A stretch of DNA of 64,000 bases from Lateolabrax maculatus (lineage: Eukaryota > Chordata > Actinopteri > Acropomatiformes > Lateolabracidae): contig CM062197.1 of assembly GCA_031216445.1 (NCBI GenBank), positions 4,591,001 to 4,655,000 on the forward strand, read 5' to 3'. Shown in pieces: positions 24,101 through 37,800 of this stretch (positions are counted from its first letter, which is position 1; each line of letters begins with the position of its first letter). The position numbers and the translations under genes were made by a program. The notes beneath the pieces were generated by a model. That model had not been told where the DNA came from. It did not search any database and worked only from the letters and a program-made list of their open reading frames with translations.

Positions 24101-27100
24101 CATCAGCATAGCATGAGCCTCCCTGTGCCGTTTAGGAAGGTGTGATGCTAAGCTAACGCTAGCCTATTAATCCCACTGAGTCAGTGGCCGGATCCGGGCA
24201 GGCCCAGTTTCAGGCCTCTAATCTCCGCCGCCCCTCCCCTCCACCCGCAGGGCTTAATCCCTCCACAACGCTGCTCAGTTCTGCTGTCCTGTGACGTGCA
24301 CAAGGCCTGGAGCTTATCAGACACATGCTCCAGAGTCAGACCCACGAATACTCCAGTACGCCATCGCAATCTGTCACTTCGGTTGGCCTTCATCAGTTGC
24401 AGGAACTTTTGCAGTGGAATCCTTTTTAAAAGAAAATTCTGGTTTATTTAGATACATTTTTATCAGTTAAAATAACATTATACTCACCAAGGTAACAACT
24501 GAGATCTTGGAAAGCAGCCTTAAATAAATAAAAACAATTGTGACCAGGATATGAGTGATACTGAGCAGGATATTTTATACTGTGTAAATAAACATACAGT
24601 ATCTTTGGCATGTCTATACTGCACTTTGTTGTTTCCTACCAGCTGATGTATACCGTATGCGGATACCGATGTATGTGTGTGTCTATAAACTGATTTGTTA
24701 AAAACCTTTCTGGTAGCCTGACTGCTCGTATTTTTTGCCCCCATGGGCTTTGTTTTAGCGATTGCCGCCATTTTACCAGATATTAGCGATTGACTTTGGT
24801 GAGTACAATGGAATTTTAACTAATAAGCTGATGCCTAAAGCCCCACAAACAAAGCCAAATTGTAATAAACTGGAATTATCCCTTAAATAGTGCAACCTCA
24901 CAAATCTGCAGAAATATAACTACTCTACACACTTATGTTTCACGGTACTACTCGAAGGCACAAAACAAAATGACTACATATGCTGTATCCTAAAAAATAA
25001 AGTAATGCCACTGTTTATAGCCAGATGAACAGGTTGTTTTGTTCTTGTTCCTGCTTTGGTTGTCTGATCAGTTGAAATGTGTGTACAGGATGTGTGTTGA
25101 CGTGGATATATTTATACAGGGAGGACTAGTGTGTTCCTCTCTGTGCTTTCCATTGCTCCTAATACACAAAACAGCAGATTCGACTCTTGTAGCTTTCATT
25201 CCACCCTGAGCTGTTTGTTGTGCCTTACTGCTCTTAATCTCCATTCGCTGACCTTAAGAGCTGAAGAACCCAGTCAGAGGTCAGAGGTCAGTAGCTCGGC
25301 TCTGCCCTGCAGCTTTACTCCGTTCTGTCCACATAATTAACCATCACTGTAATCGGTGCTCATTAGAGTGCTGCAGCCATCCAAGTTGTTTATTATACTG
25401 TACTTACATAAGCCTTTGTATGCTTATATTAGTGAGGCAAGGCATATAGGTTAAGCAAGTGTCTCTGTGTGTTTACTTTTACTGGAACTAAAGGTCATTC
25501 AGTTTACCATCTACTGGCACTGAATACTGTGATAATACTACTTAATCGTTAACCCTATCTCATCATTGATTGTGAGATGACCTATTTACCCTGCTTATCT
25601 TTTATCTAAGTCTGATAAGTGTATTAAATGAATAAATAAACATTGCAAATATTCATGCAGACAGAACAAATAATATGATCATTACTGGTCACTTTAACTA
25701 ACTGCTTTTTATTAAACAGACAACTTAAATGCAACTACGTGGAATTCTAAATTTGAGAATAATCCAGTAAGTCTTTGTGCTCTTCAGAGCGCCTTTGAAC
25801 AAATATTTCCAGCCAGATGTGGCCTCTGCCCCAAAGGGCTGAGGCCTAGTCCAGTTATGAAGGGAGATTACTTTCATAATGGATGATCCCTTGTTTTTTT
25901 TTCCCCACATCCAACTCAGTTCAGTTCTGTGTGATCCTCAAGGAAAAACACAGTCTGCCTCTCACACGCGTTAGATTTATCTACATCAATGTCCTGCCCC
26001 GCTCTTTGTAGTAGTATTTACTAGAGTATTTACATGTATTTTGTTTGTTCTTTCCCAGACACTGGCTGGCCACCTACTTTGTCATCTGGTACGGTGTGCC
26101 CTACATGACATACGACATCTTCGCCATGTACCTCAGTCACTACCACCGCTTCCGCGTCAAAGGGCACGAGGACTACAAGCAGCATTCACTGAGGACCGTC
26201 AACTCCTTCGTCCGCAGGGAGTTCCTGCTCGTGTTGCACCACATCGCCCTGCTCACTATCCTGCTGCCTGTCACACTGGTGAGGAGGGGGGAGGGAGGGA
26301 GGAAAGGGAGGGAAAAATGAGGGAGATACTGAGGCAGCATTGATGAGTTCTTCTTGTTTTTTTGTCGAGCCCAGTAATTGAAAAATAAAACTGAATGCGA
26401 TGCCGGCAGTAATGGTAGTGATTGATCAATAGCTCTGCTGCATCGGCTGCCGGCAGGAATCACTGTCCTGCAGTGCTGGTGCTAAAACGATTGGCATCAC
26501 AGATCACAATCTTCACCGGCACTCGGGGGTTACTGACTGTTTACTACAACTGTCATGGAGCTCATGGCTGTTCAGTGTGTGACATTGACACCAGTTTGCT
26601 TCATTTAATAATATTTGGATTTTGCTGTCTTAAGACCCTATTAACCTCATTACAGGAGCACTTACTGTATGTTATACATTTCCAAAATAGCAGATCCGAG
26701 TCTACTTTGTTACAGAATTTAATGGGCAAAATGATTCGTCCATTGATCTGTTACAATTTTGGTAATCAATTCATTGTTTATGTCATTTTTCAAGCAAAAA
26801 AAGGAGAAATTTAGTTGTTTTAGCTTGTCAAATGTGGATTTTCCTCTTTTTGTTTTCCATGAATATCACATAACTTTGGAAAATTATAAAGGCTATTTTT
26901 CACTTTTATTAAATAGTTTATAGAGAAAATTCATAATTCATTAACCGAGAAAATATATGAATATGTTTTTTGTACCTTTCAGGCAGCCGTTTGTTTCTGT
27001 TTCTTCAGTATGGTACAAAAATCAACCGGAAGAAAGTTGAAACTCTGAGAAGTAATAAGTCACGGGTTCTTTTACTTCTGTCCACTGCCAGTAATGCGTT

Positions 27101-30100
27101 ATTAGTGTGTGCTGTAATGTAGTGCATTGTTTTCAAATCAATCTTGCATTATCTCCTAATGATTACTTAAGTGGCAACAAAAAAAAAAATAGGCATGATG
27201 CTCACTGTCACGGGTTGGGTTTCAGCCTGTTCTGATATAATTGACCTAAAGGCTGCCTGGAATCTAGGGGAAAAGCCAATACGTTTGAACTAGAAATGTT
27301 TATCAGCAATGTCAAATATAGGTAATATGAAGTACATTACTGTGCAAACATGCTAATCCACCAGGTCCTCAAAACACCGATTATCTCACTATGCTATTAT
27401 GTATACAATAGCTGCACACAACCAGATCAACATCGAGTACACATGGTCTGAAGCTGCTTGTTGCTTATATATTGTATTAATTAGAGGTGTTTAGCACATG
27501 CCCGAGCTTGTCTTTAACACTGAGCCTTCGAACTGAACGGACTCTACTGAATCATCATCGTCACTGACCAAAAGTAGCTTTTTGAATTGTAGTTCCCCTC
27601 ACTGGTGGCTGAAAACGTCATTATCAGGTTAACTGTTATACTTAGTACGTTACTTCCTGTTTAGAAGCTCACTGAAAGACTGCGAAAGCCACAGACACAA
27701 TCATAATGTGATAAGTCTGTTACAAGCAAGCAGCTGCTGAGCTATTAACCTTATAAACAGTGCTCGTACAGGTCCGGCTTAGTAATGAACAGAACAAAAG
27801 CAGTTTGAATCAGCAACATACTGAACTACGGGACTGATGATGCCGAGTGTTGACTGAGTGTTTGAACCCCGATGTGTTCGCTTGGTTAAGAGACAAAGTC
27901 AACACACCACGTAGTTAGTGATTATGAATCTTTTATAGTGAGTTGTTACCCTTAATTGTCATTTCTGCCAGGAAGGAACATCCTTTAAAACTTTGAACTG
28001 TTCTCTCAAGCTCTCTTTTTTTCATTCTTCACACATTCTTCACGTTACTTTTTGTATCTGCAACATCGCCTTGGAGGAAAGATTGCCAGAAAGCACGGAC
28101 TGTTATCCCTATTTGAGCGATTAATTGCGTCTCACTCCTCTCTAGGAAAACAGACATTTCTTTTGGCCTCCAATTCTGCTTTTCGAGCATATCTTGGTTG
28201 TATCGGGTGGATTACACTGATGAGCCATTTTGCGTTTTATGACTAAATCCTATTACATAAAAACTTAAGTGTTGGTCAAACTCTAATCATGAAGTTCCTG
28301 TAATACTTCAACTTGGTCAGTTCAAAGGAATAATAAGTGTTCAGGCTTCAGGAGAGTAAATTGCAGGAAAGAAAACAGTAAGCCAGTAATTATTGATTAC
28401 TTTCTTTGAACAAATGGAAATAAATTATTCTACATTTTTTTCTTTTACGTCCTTGAATTGTAACCATTACAAAGGGAGTGATGCACTAAGAAATGGACCG
28501 GAAGAAAGAATGAAAGCTGCTGGTTGTTTTCTGCTGAGATACAAATGTTGGTGGAGTTAGAGGAAAAATGGAAGCCAGGCAATAATCTCAATGTACATTA
28601 AAGCATCAAAGCACGGAAAAAAATTATTTTAATGGATGAATATGCAATCAGTTCCTAAGTGAGGGCGAGGGAGGAAGCAGCCAACAAAAGAGCAGAGGCA
28701 CTGGGGACCATGATGAATTCTAGTATAAGTATGACCAGCAAATTGGAAACCTATTGAACTCTTAAACCTGAGTTCACTTTTAACACAGTTTAAGCAGTAA
28801 AATTAATTCCTTTAAAGGTATGAGAAGTTTATAATAGTGCTCCATGTTTTAATTAATGAGATTTACCCACTGACTTTAATTAGGTTATTCAGGAGTCAGT
28901 CTAAAACCTGCCGATAGAGTATTTGTGTCCCATAGAGTTCACAGAAACATGTAACGTAGCCACTCTCCTTTCCAAGTAGTATCCCAGGTCAGCAGGCCAG
29001 GTGCACTGGAAACCCGGCCCTTTTGTTTGCAGTGGCAGTCAGTGGCAATATGAGATCACATTACCCTACATTATTCAGCTCCAGCTGCAGTCATCCTCTC
29101 TTTTCTCTAAACTCACCACCCCTCCCTCTGTTCCTCCTCTTGCTCCCTCACTCATCAGCATTATGCCACTCTGGCTTGCCTTGGTAACACATGAGCTGGT
29201 AGAGTTATCCAGCAAGCAACGGCTCAGTAGTCAGGTTTCCATCCAAATGTAGCTTAAATTTTAACCACATTTTCAGAAAACCAGCCACATGTAAAAACTT
29301 CTTTCCCTACAAGCAGTTTATCTTTTTTTTTTTTTTTTTTTTAATTTTTAGTGCAAATTAAAAATGCACCTAAAACCAGGTGGATGGTAACTCACCTAGT
29401 GACGTGCAGGAGGAAAAGACTGAACCTTTAGGTGTAGACTGTTTTGATTGATTATGTTAAACAGTGGGCTTTTTTCATGGGAGATATTGTGACATGTCTC
29501 AGTAGGAAAAGCACAACAGTAGTTGATGACATGATTTAGTAGATGCATGCTCACTCACTAGTCCGGCTTACTGTGATAATGAAATTCTTTCAAAATGTCT
29601 GGTGTGAAAAATGCCTATCGTATCAGCATTATGAGGTAGATGATAGTAATACAGTAAGTTGGCAAATGAGCCTGAAGTTGAAGGTTTTGATTTACCAGTT
29701 GAGGTACGTACATAAATTATAGTCAGAAATAGGGATGCACCGATCTAATCCATCAGATAATGCAGTGGCTCCACTCCGAGTACTTTATTAGTACTCGGAG
29801 TGGAGCCACTGCTCCTGAACCAGTTGAGATGGGTCGGGCGTCAGATCAGGATGCCTTGGGTAGGTGGTCTGGGCAGGTCCATCTAGGAGGAGACCTCAAG
29901 GAAGACCTATAACACACCGACCCGGGAATACCTCAGAAAACCCCAAAAGGAGCTGGACAATTATTGTCTGGACAATTGTAATTAGTTTGCTGTCACCAGA
30001 ACTTTCTCATTATATGAGTTATCTAGTGGCTAACCATGATTCTGATGTTGTAAGCATCTTATTTGCACACAGGCTTATGCATCCAGCAGAACATTCAAAT

Positions 30101-33100
30101 AAATCCTTGGACAGATGGTAAGCATTAGACACTATCAACCACAATTACACCTATTGTTCTCGGTGGCTGCAGGCAAACTAAAGGCTGCATCAGAGTAGTG
30201 TGTTGTGGCTCACAACAAACAGCAGTTTTACCACATTTATTTATTATCATCACATCATATTACAACTAAAGGGTTAATACTGATAACCGCTGAAGTGGCC
30301 CATTTTAAAAAGCTGTATGTGGCCAACCAAGTGTTATATGTATTTGGGAGGTAAAGTTTTAACTATGCCTCACACATACAAAGACAAAGGTAACACAGGC
30401 CCATGGCAGGTGGGGGTGGGATGAGGTAGCCAGGTAGTTCATTAGGCGTGGTGTAAAGTTACACCCTGTGGTCTCAGTCGTTCTTTCGTGGGCAGATGGC
30501 AAGGCCACGTCTGGAGCCGCTCATGCTTTATTCATCATCGGCACACAGCACGCAAGGCTACCAGGCAGCGCATGTCTTTTGTCTGGAGTCTCTTTATCCA
30601 TCTGGACTGGCTCACCTATTCCAGATTGGCCTCTCTAACTACATACCGCTGGTCAATATTTGAAAGCTTCATTCATTACTTATGTACAGGACATCACTCC
30701 CTGCTCTTCCCCGGCCCGCCTCTTGCTACCACAGAAGTTGTGGTAGAATAAGACGTCTGCCTTCGTGGTTGTGGCAGTGTGCAAAAAAATGTAGAATTAT
30801 TTTACCAATATCAGCTAAAGGATTTCACTTGATATCCTTTGGGTGTCGGTCTTAAATTTACGTCTGTGCATGTGAAGTAGAGTACAGTACATAGTTGTAC
30901 TTTCATCCTTGCTCAAGAGACTACCAAACCTTTGTTGTATTTATTGGAAAATAAAATAAAATATACATATTTACTATTTTCTAGAATGGAGCCAACTTGT
31001 CCAGATTGGTGTTGATCTAGGTTGCACTCACAGAGCTTGATACTCGACATGCGACAAGGGTTCGGCATAGACCAAAATGCCAACAAAAAAAGCCCAAAAT
31101 GAGGTCGAGCGATGCAGCCTTCTTTTGGCTGTGATTGGACGACACCACTGGAGTCTATTTTGAACCGATATCTTGTTTATTGGAGATCTCTGGTGATCCT
31201 CCTCAACTTGTAAAGTTGTGTCACAGGACACCCTCAGGTTTACCAGGTATTTGTATTTCAGTAGTTACCAATGACAAGTAAATATATGACTTGAATTGGA
31301 CCAACAACAAAGCCACTGCAAAGTGTAGATATAAATATAAACAAGCAAAAGATTATTGACTCTTGTTAGTTGCCTGGAAATGTTAAGTTAAATAAATAAT
31401 CAATGTATGCATGCATGCACCATTAACCTGTCCATCATGCGTTGAAGTGAAGCATTAGAGCTCGTACAGTAAACTGGGGTGACATGAAGGTTGCCACTTT
31501 ATTGACTCGGAGAAACTTCCTGGTGATAACCATATGGCGTCATTTTGGGGCAGAATAGCAGTTTCAGCCTGGCTTTCATAGATCGGAAGTTGTTTTAGCA
31601 CTTTCGATTAAAGATAACTCGCACCAACAGCAGCAGGCAACAGCACAGGATGCAAGCAAAGCCATTTTGGGGCTAAAAAAAGTGATTTCAGTGAAAATTC
31701 AGTGACACCTCTCAGGTGTACCAAGCGCTGCTGTTGATTGATAACCAACGATATAGCAGATATTACACAAAACTCTATAGGACACTGTATAAAATCGTCT
31801 ATAAAACTAGAAAAGGAAAGCTTTTCAGGCTACATTTTATGAAATAAAATATCAAAGGAAACAATGAATACCTTTTGATCAAATATTTAGATGTTTTTTT
31901 TCTGTGCTCAAATCCAAAGATAAACATCTATGTAATGTATTGTCTAACAGCATTTTTTTTCAGGTCGGATGTATTCAAATCAGCCTCCAGAATCATGTGT
32001 TTAAACCTGGTATTGTCCCATGTTTTTTGAAGCCTCTCTTGGCACATTTCCAGTGAGACTGTTCCAGAAATTGTCCTTGAATGTCAGCTGTGTTGTTTTT
32101 CCCCCCATGCTTATGTTTGTTTGCTCACTCTGTGTGTGCTCTGTTTGTCTGTTCCTCAGTTCTTCAGAAGGGAACAGGGGGATTTCTTCATCGGCTGCTT
32201 GTTTCTAACAGAGCTCAGCACACCCTTCGTCTCCCTGGGGAAAATACTTATTCAGGTGAGACGGCGCGTACACATGTGCATTCACCAGACACAAACCGGG
32301 AAGTCATACATCTGTCATGGACTGCATGCTCCCCCCTGTTATCTAAAAATGTCAAAGCTGAAGGGTTTGAGACTGTAGAGTAAAAATTATAAGACTGGAA
32401 CAGCGGAAATATCACAAGGCCACCAGTTCTTTGTGAGACTGGTCAATTACCATAAAGCCATTTGTCCAATCATAGCTTAGCAACAACAGGCCTGTCAAGC
32501 TCTGGATTTCGCCACATGCTGAAGTGGTTTGCATGTGATTATAATAAGAGTGATACTTAAAGAGTAGTGCAAAGAGTTTTTTTTTTATTTTTTTTTTTTT
32601 AGACAAGTGTAGTGAAATAGATTAAACAGGGTGTTCGTCTGTTCTAATGTGATCTGCAAACGCTTCATGTCTGCCTAACTAGCTCACCACCTGACAGCAT
32701 GAATCAGGTAGAGCAGCCGTCTCCCCCCAGAGAGACCGTCGAAGTGTAACTAACCGCTCCTGGTGAGCAGGTTGGCACCTTGTATGGTGCATGGCAGCCG
32801 CTGCCATCGGTGTATGAATGTGTGTGCGAATGAATGTCAGCATGTGTCGTAAATCGCTTTGAGTGGTAGAGGTAGACGAGGAAAGCACCATATAAAAGCA
32901 GTACTACAGTAATTAACACTACCAAGGCCAAGGGTCGTATCTTTACTACACTGGTTTGTGGGGATACAGGTTACAGCTGCATTTCTGCCGACAAAGAATA
33001 TAGAGCTTGACAGGTGTGTGCGATTCTGGCTGTGTTTCCATGCATGTTGGCAGCATTGTTATTCAAGGAATGTAGTCAACATGCACCCCACTGGGCCCAT

Positions 33101-34855
33101 TGTATATGTTACAGGGTTGGAAATGGAAAATTGCACTGGAAAACCAAATGGTGATAATGTGCCATGAAAAGCAACCTGCGCAAATCAAACATCTCAAATG
33201 TTCAATATGCAGAATTTGTCTATAATTACATGAGTGCCAAGCAAAACAAGTGCTTCCTTTTTAATTTATTTATCATTCCACTACTACTGCTACACGTTAG
33301 TCCATTAGGGTTTATGTTATACAAAAAGGTTGTCATTGATACTGTTGTCTGTCACCTCAGATGTATTTAAAACCTTCAGTGCAAATTATAGAAATTAATT
33401 AGTGGCATTCACACATGTATTTATGAGATGAACTTAAGCCATCTAGCATCAATGTCTGCCTGGGAAACAAATCATCATTCGTCCTTTTTTCTTTTGCGAT
33501 TCCCACTCAGGTGATGTGCAGTGCCTTGCATCATCAAAAACCTGACTATCTCCATTTCATTTGGGCAAGTAGCCTGTCACTGTACCATCAATAATTAAGG
33601 TGCATGGCTCACCAAAAAGAAAACCAAACATCAGTCCGTCAGTAGCATTCGGCTAAGAAGCTACGGTACTGTTCCCTGTCTCCGCCTCTCAGGCCGTCAG
33701 GCAGTTAAAGCCTTCATTAGTTCCACCCATACAGCGAGGCGTAGACATCCTGCACTCTGACACGCACATATGTGCTGTACAGTCAGAGGCCGCGTGTTTT
33801 AGAAAAGCTGAAATCTAAGAATAGAAGAGCCTTCCTGTTCATCCCGGTGAAATCAGTGGACCGTGGTGGGCTTCCAGGTCTTTGCTGACATCTGGTGTCA
33901 GCAGAGAAAAAGAGCAAAGCAAAGCTCCACCGCTCTTCTCCATCTGTCCTTTGGACTTGATCAGCACTAACACAGACAGTTTTACTGCTCTCAACAGCAG
34001 TGTATTGATTTGTGTTATGTAGGTTCCCACAGCCTTCCGCATCAGAGATAAGGAGAAGATCATATAGTCACTCGTGATTTTTGTTTGCCAGGACCTATAT
34101 ACAATGTAAACTAATTAATGTGAACTAACAGAAAACTAAACTTTATGAATATGGAGCTGTAGTGGACTTTTGGCATCCACCCACAGTTCCTCACCCCTGT
34201 TGTAGATGAAGAGGAGGATGATTGAGGAATTAATACATTACAGCACAGCCAGGCTCTTTTGAGAAATGTAGTTTTTGTAGTTAAGTTTTTGCTGACTAAG
34301 ATACAAACACACGCCTGTGATGAAACTGCTCTGCTGGCTGCTATGACCCAAAGCCAACGGTCAAAAGTGATTGACCGTTTTTTTATGATATTCTTCACAA
34401 ATATTTGACAGAAACCGAGAGATAACTGAACAATTGACAGGACTGGAAGTTGTAAAATATATTTTTTATTTCACTGTGTCTTTAAGTGCCACTTTTTAAA
34501 ATCCTCTTTCCATCCCTCCCTCTGTTTTCTTCTGTGTCTCCCCCACCAGCTCAGCCTCCAGGACTGCTGGCTGCACAAGGCCAATGGTGGTATGGTACTG
34601 CTCACCTTCTTCATGTGCCGCATCGCCCTCTTCCCCTACATGTACTGGGTGTACGGCAACCACTACGGCATCCCGCTCTACAGTGTGCCCTTCCACCTGC
34701 CGCTGTCCGCCAACCTGGGCAACTCGTGCATCCTGGCGCCGCAGGTCTACTGGTTCGTCCTGCTTTGCCGGAAGGGCTACCGCCTGTACCGGCGTAGCCG
34801 TAGTCCAGACTCGTCTCCCGCGGCCATTGTCACTGACAATTCTAAGGATGATTGA
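15131..34855 (+). CDS. tlcd3a: TLC domain-containing protein 3 (TLCD3A/FAM57A-like), 5 exons
   Basis: Coding exons: 15131-15252, 23038-23124, 26059-26278, 32160-32255, 34550-34855 (122, 87, 220, 96, 306 nt), all with GT-AG introns, in frame for 276 codons plus TGA. The protein starts MLQVLACGAVVFPGLFFAF, a first membrane segment. The TLC (TRAM-LAG1-CLN8) domain follows, with RHWLATYF, PYMTYDIFAMYLS, the paired histidines of LVLHHIALL (His130-His131), GDFFIGCLFLTELSTPFVSLGK and LAPQVYWFVLLCRKG, then a Ser/Arg-rich hydrophilic tail. About 6-7 helices are expected in ER/plasma membrane. Human TLCD3A is slightly shorter (257 aa). Family knowledge: TLC proteins act in membrane lipid metabolism; a ceramide-synthase role has been proposed for TLCD3B. 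Some stretches (VKGHED, NLGNSCILAPQ) look nearer to TLCD3B, but the smtnl2-crk neighbourhood favours tlcd3a. Intron 1 is 7.8 kb. Confidence 0.9.
17560..17690. mobile_element. Fragment of a teleost dispersed repeat (AATCGATTAGTTG type)
   Basis: Words such as AAGCAGCAAATTCTCACA, TTTGTGGTTGAAAAACTTAC and TTATCGAGTAATTGTTTCAG match my recollection of a widespread teleost repeat built around AATCGATTAAT ends. Other copies in the window: 18955-19145 and 60187-60495. Confidence 0.5.
17971..18424. mobile_element. Non-autonomous TIR element with (CAA)n
   Basis: The left end GGCCCCTTTGCACCAA and the right end TCGGTGGAAAAGGGGTAA are inverted relatives (core CCCCTTT-CACC). The interior contains (CAA)n at 18141-18163. 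No transposase. Ends approximate. Confidence 0.5.
18955..19145. mobile_element. Fragment of the AATCGATTAGTTG-type dispersed repeat
   Basis: Contains TTAATCTATCGATTTCTGAT, GGTCCATAAAATGATGAAGA and GTGAAAAATGCTGATC, followed by a TCGTCTAATTGATTAACTAT end. Same family as 17560-17690 and 60187-60495, decayed. Confidence 0.5.
20520..20960. mobile_element. Dispersed repeat fragment (ATCATGGCAATC type)
   Basis: Contains GAATGTGCTCAGTGAATATC followed by ATGGCAATCTG, a diverged form of the motif at 22640-22945 (AATTTCATGGCAATCC). The open frame on the other strand (about 105 codons) has no domain. Confidence 0.4.
22640..22945. mobile_element. Dispersed repeat (GCTAATGTCAGCATGC...CATGGCAATCC)
   Basis: Ordered words ATGCTAATGTCAGCATGCTT, TGTTAAACACAAAGTACAGC, GGGGATCACTAAAGTCATTC and AATTTCATGGCAATCCATC are those of a very common teleost intronic repeat, as I recall it. 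It ends about 90 nt before tlcd3a exon 2 (23038). Confidence 0.6.
23125..26058 (+). other. tlcd3a intron 2
   Basis: 2.9 kb with an A18 run near 23946-23963. No gene or clear element seen. Confidence 0.7.
29731..29812. mobile_element. DNA-transposon-like relic with perfect 23-bp palindrome
   Basis: AGGGATGCACCGATCTAATC resembles the end of a widespread fish hAT-type non-autonomous family. It is followed by a perfect inverted repeat, arms 29762-29784 and 29790-29812, with a 5-nt loop TTATT. A distant relic with CCGATACCTGATT and ATATCCGATCAGTCGG lies at 39685-39735. Confidence 0.6.
29814..29965 (+). pseudogene. LINE ORF2 3'-end relic
   Basis: GTTGAGATGGGTCGGGCGTC, then a stretch reading VWAGPSRRRPQGRP, and CTCAGAAAACCCCAAAAGGA with AGCTGGACAA. 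This order resembles the last part of a common teleost non-LTR retrotransposon (family norm ends with an EELDE motif). Only about 150 bp survive. Confidence 0.5.
32256..34549 (+). other. tlcd3a intron 4
   Basis: 2.3 kb. T-rich tract at 32577-32600 and a SINE (32700-32905). Otherwise nothing recognised. Confidence 0.7.
32700..32905 (+). mobile_element. SINE-like element with AAAGCACCATATAAA tail
   Basis: GAGCAGGTTGGCACCTTGTA, TGGCAGCCGCTGCCATCGGT, GTATGAATGTGTGTGCGAAT and AAATCGCTTTGAGTGGTAGA end in AAAGCACCATATAAAAGCAG. This matches the layout of a common teleost SINE whose tail reads AAAGCGCTATATAAATGCAG. Moderately diverged. Confidence 0.65.
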
Positions 34856-37800
34856 TATCCGGTTCACGATTGCTCGCTCAAACCGCACACTCAGCTACTA
34901 ACGCAACTACTTCTGCAAAGGCACTAGTTTGACTTAACACATTTCAAACCCCACCATTGTACTGTAGTACACCAGGACTGCCTGCTCTTGTCCCACAACT
35001 CCTGGGCATTTTCCACACACTTTAACTCCTCTGTTACAAATCTGCTGCCTAAGTGGATCTCTCCACCAGTCCAATTCTACTACTGATGTTTGATGATTTG
35101 GGGTTGTTTTTTGTTTTGTTTTTTTTTTTTGGATTTGGCTCTTGCCTGGATCTTGTTGAAGTGCTACACTGCGTCCGTCAACATTTACAACACTGAAGAA
35201 AAGATCATGTTTGCTTCACTGAGAGTAAAACATGGAGCAAAAGCACCAGAAACTGAAGAAGAACCTCCATGGAGAGACATTATCTTATCTCTTACTCCTA
35301 CTGTGTTTACAGCCTCTGCAGATTTCGAAGGTCTGTTACAGTGTGTGTGAGAGTTGCTGTTATAACAGGTTATATTTATTTTTATGATCTTGCTCTATCG
35401 TGTCGGATAGTTGCGTTTCCTCTCCCATCCATTCACTAATCACACTGACAAGAAGGATTAGGAATAGTGGTGGGTTGGATGTAAATTCAGGCAGTATTAG
35501 TAGGAATAATTATAAGGAATACATGTCAACTCAGCTACATTTGAGAGCTAAAAACAGCTACATTTGTAAACACCCTATTAATGTGATAGTTTCTGACTTT
35601 TCACCCCTGTTCATTTCATTTGTAGTTTCCTCACCCTTCTTTCTGCATGTCACCATGGCATTAGTTTGCAATTCTGCAGCAACAAGCCCAAGTTCTTCAC
35701 TGTAACATCCAGCACATTTTTATGGCCCCGGCTCATTTGTTCCCCTTCAACAGGGCGTGTGCGTAGCGTGTCCCCGGGAATTAACGCTGCACTCCTGTTG
35801 TTGGTGAAAGCTTCAGTTTGACAAACGCTTTCAGGAATTCAGTTTGGCAATATCCTCCATTGTCGGAGTTGGGGAACAGTGGCACCAACAAGGGGATTCC
35901 CTCAGTCGTGTTAACCATTCCTCATTTTCACAAAATTAAGTGGAGCTGGATTTTTTTTTCTTTTTTTTTTTTTTTTAAGGTTGATACTACAAAGAAAAAT
36001 ACAGACCAGGCAGCTCTCAATGTCTAAATAATAATGTAAAGCCATGATAGGATGATATATGGCCCTACAGGATATCATGTATTTAGATTAACTTGAAAGG
36101 ATTGGAGAAATTTCCGCTAGGTCTGTATCATTTGCATATGTGAGGGTTTTTACCCACTTTTACAGAGCAGAGGGTTAGTTATGTACGTTTCTTGCTACTG
36201 AGAGATTCAACTTTTGAATCCACGATCTCATGTTTAGACGACACTGGAGCATCGCAGCTGCCGTAGGGAAGCTGCGATGCCGACAGCCACAGCTGGTGTA
36301 GGGCGGCTTCGGGACGACGGCGTCTTCGCGGGTCACTTACGGTCAGAGTGTCAAGGCTGTTGGATATTTGTTCTCTCCTGTAAAAAGTCAGATCTGCTCA
36401 TCAGACCGCGGGAGGGAAGGGAGGGGCGGGGGGTGATGGGGACGCGGTAAAGCCTAATGTGGGACGAACTCAGGGCCAAGGTCAGAGCAATAAGGTGAGC
36501 GGTGGCTCGCCAGGGCAAACTTACACAGAGGATTTAAATTTCTGCGCAACCAGCCACAAAACATCATGGGTATCATGGGTGATTATTCCTGAAACGGATC
36601 TATGACTTAAGAGATGACATCCAGTGAGTGTCTGCAGAGATTTATATGCACTTGTGTATCGGCTGTTGCATTGAGCACCTCACACAGGCCTGTATATACT
36701 TCCTGTTTTTAGATCATGTTTTAGTTTCCTCACAACAAAAAAAAAAGTTTTAAAACTTAAACATATATCTAGATATCGCAATTAGACCTAGGAGGAGTTT
36801 TTTTTTTTTTTTTTATCATGCAAAGCAATTCTTTTTTTGTTTTTGGATTTACAGTTGCATAAAGACATTTATCTTAAAGGCATTTATGATAGAAAATCTG
36901 TCATGTGCTTCAGTTTTGATCTTGAATATTATTTCTTCATATCAAAGAATAAATAGAAGATATTATTTTCAAAAGAATGCTGCAGGGTTAGTTTCATACA
37001 CAGTCTTGACCCTGTGGTTAATTTAACTTCTTGGATAATATTCTTGGTCATTCAAGCTTTATAGTGAACTAACTGATTAAGTATGCGTTAATGGCCTTTT
37101 TGTATGTCCTGCAAATTCAATCTATGCAAAAGAGGCTGCTGCAGTGCATGTATACAACACTAATGTCAAGTCATATCGAATTTATCCTCAGTATGTCATG
37201 TTCTTTTCAAATTTTTGGGGACCATACATTCATATCTACGACACATTTCTACACACTACGACTGCATGGTCTCATGTTGCATTTCAGCCGAGTTGGAAGT
37301 TAAAAATTCTTTGCTCTGTCTTTGAAATTTACCTCACCGGTGTTTTGATTGATTGAAGTTCATGTAATGCTTAAAAAAAGAAAACAAAAAAAAAAGGTGT
37401 ATATTGATCACGATTAACCATTTTTGTAGCATTCATCAACGAGTTTACAACTGCAGCTCAGTTGACAAGTCGGGCCGAGTTTTCCTGTTCGGACGCTGAC
37501 TTGATAGGGCTGTCACTTTTTCAAAAAATCAAAGTTTGAACGCATCTAATATGAAAATTAATCAATTTGAATGAAGCTCACGTAGCCTGATGCTTTTTAC
37601 TTTGTTGCAGAATTGATGTGACTAACAAGCGAACAGGTTAGGTTGTCATGGTAACGTTACTGTAAGGCAGGAGATTGCATTTTCAAAAGCCAGCAGACCG
37701 CCTTACGTCTATCCACAATCTTTGTATCTCTTGGAAATCCAAAGTGTTTCCACACATTACACAACAACATCTGTTTTGTTTTGACGTTTTGTAACATTAG

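Larger units (their letters stand above)
26279..32159 (+). other. tlcd3a intron 3
   Basis: 5.9 kb. Contains a T-run (about 29323-29342), a hAT-like relic with a perfect palindrome (29731-29812), and a LINE 3'-end relic (29814-29965). No gene recognised. Confidence 0.7.

Noticed and set aside
34486..34901. Alternative frames over tlcd3a exon 5 on both strands
   Set aside because: Shadows of the GC-rich last exon. Only the frame ending at 34855 continues the TLC protein.
36249..36280. Rho-independent terminator or microRNA from the 11-bp hairpin
   Set aside because: No T-run follows, bacterial terminators are not expected in this genome, and the stem is too short for a microRNA precursor.
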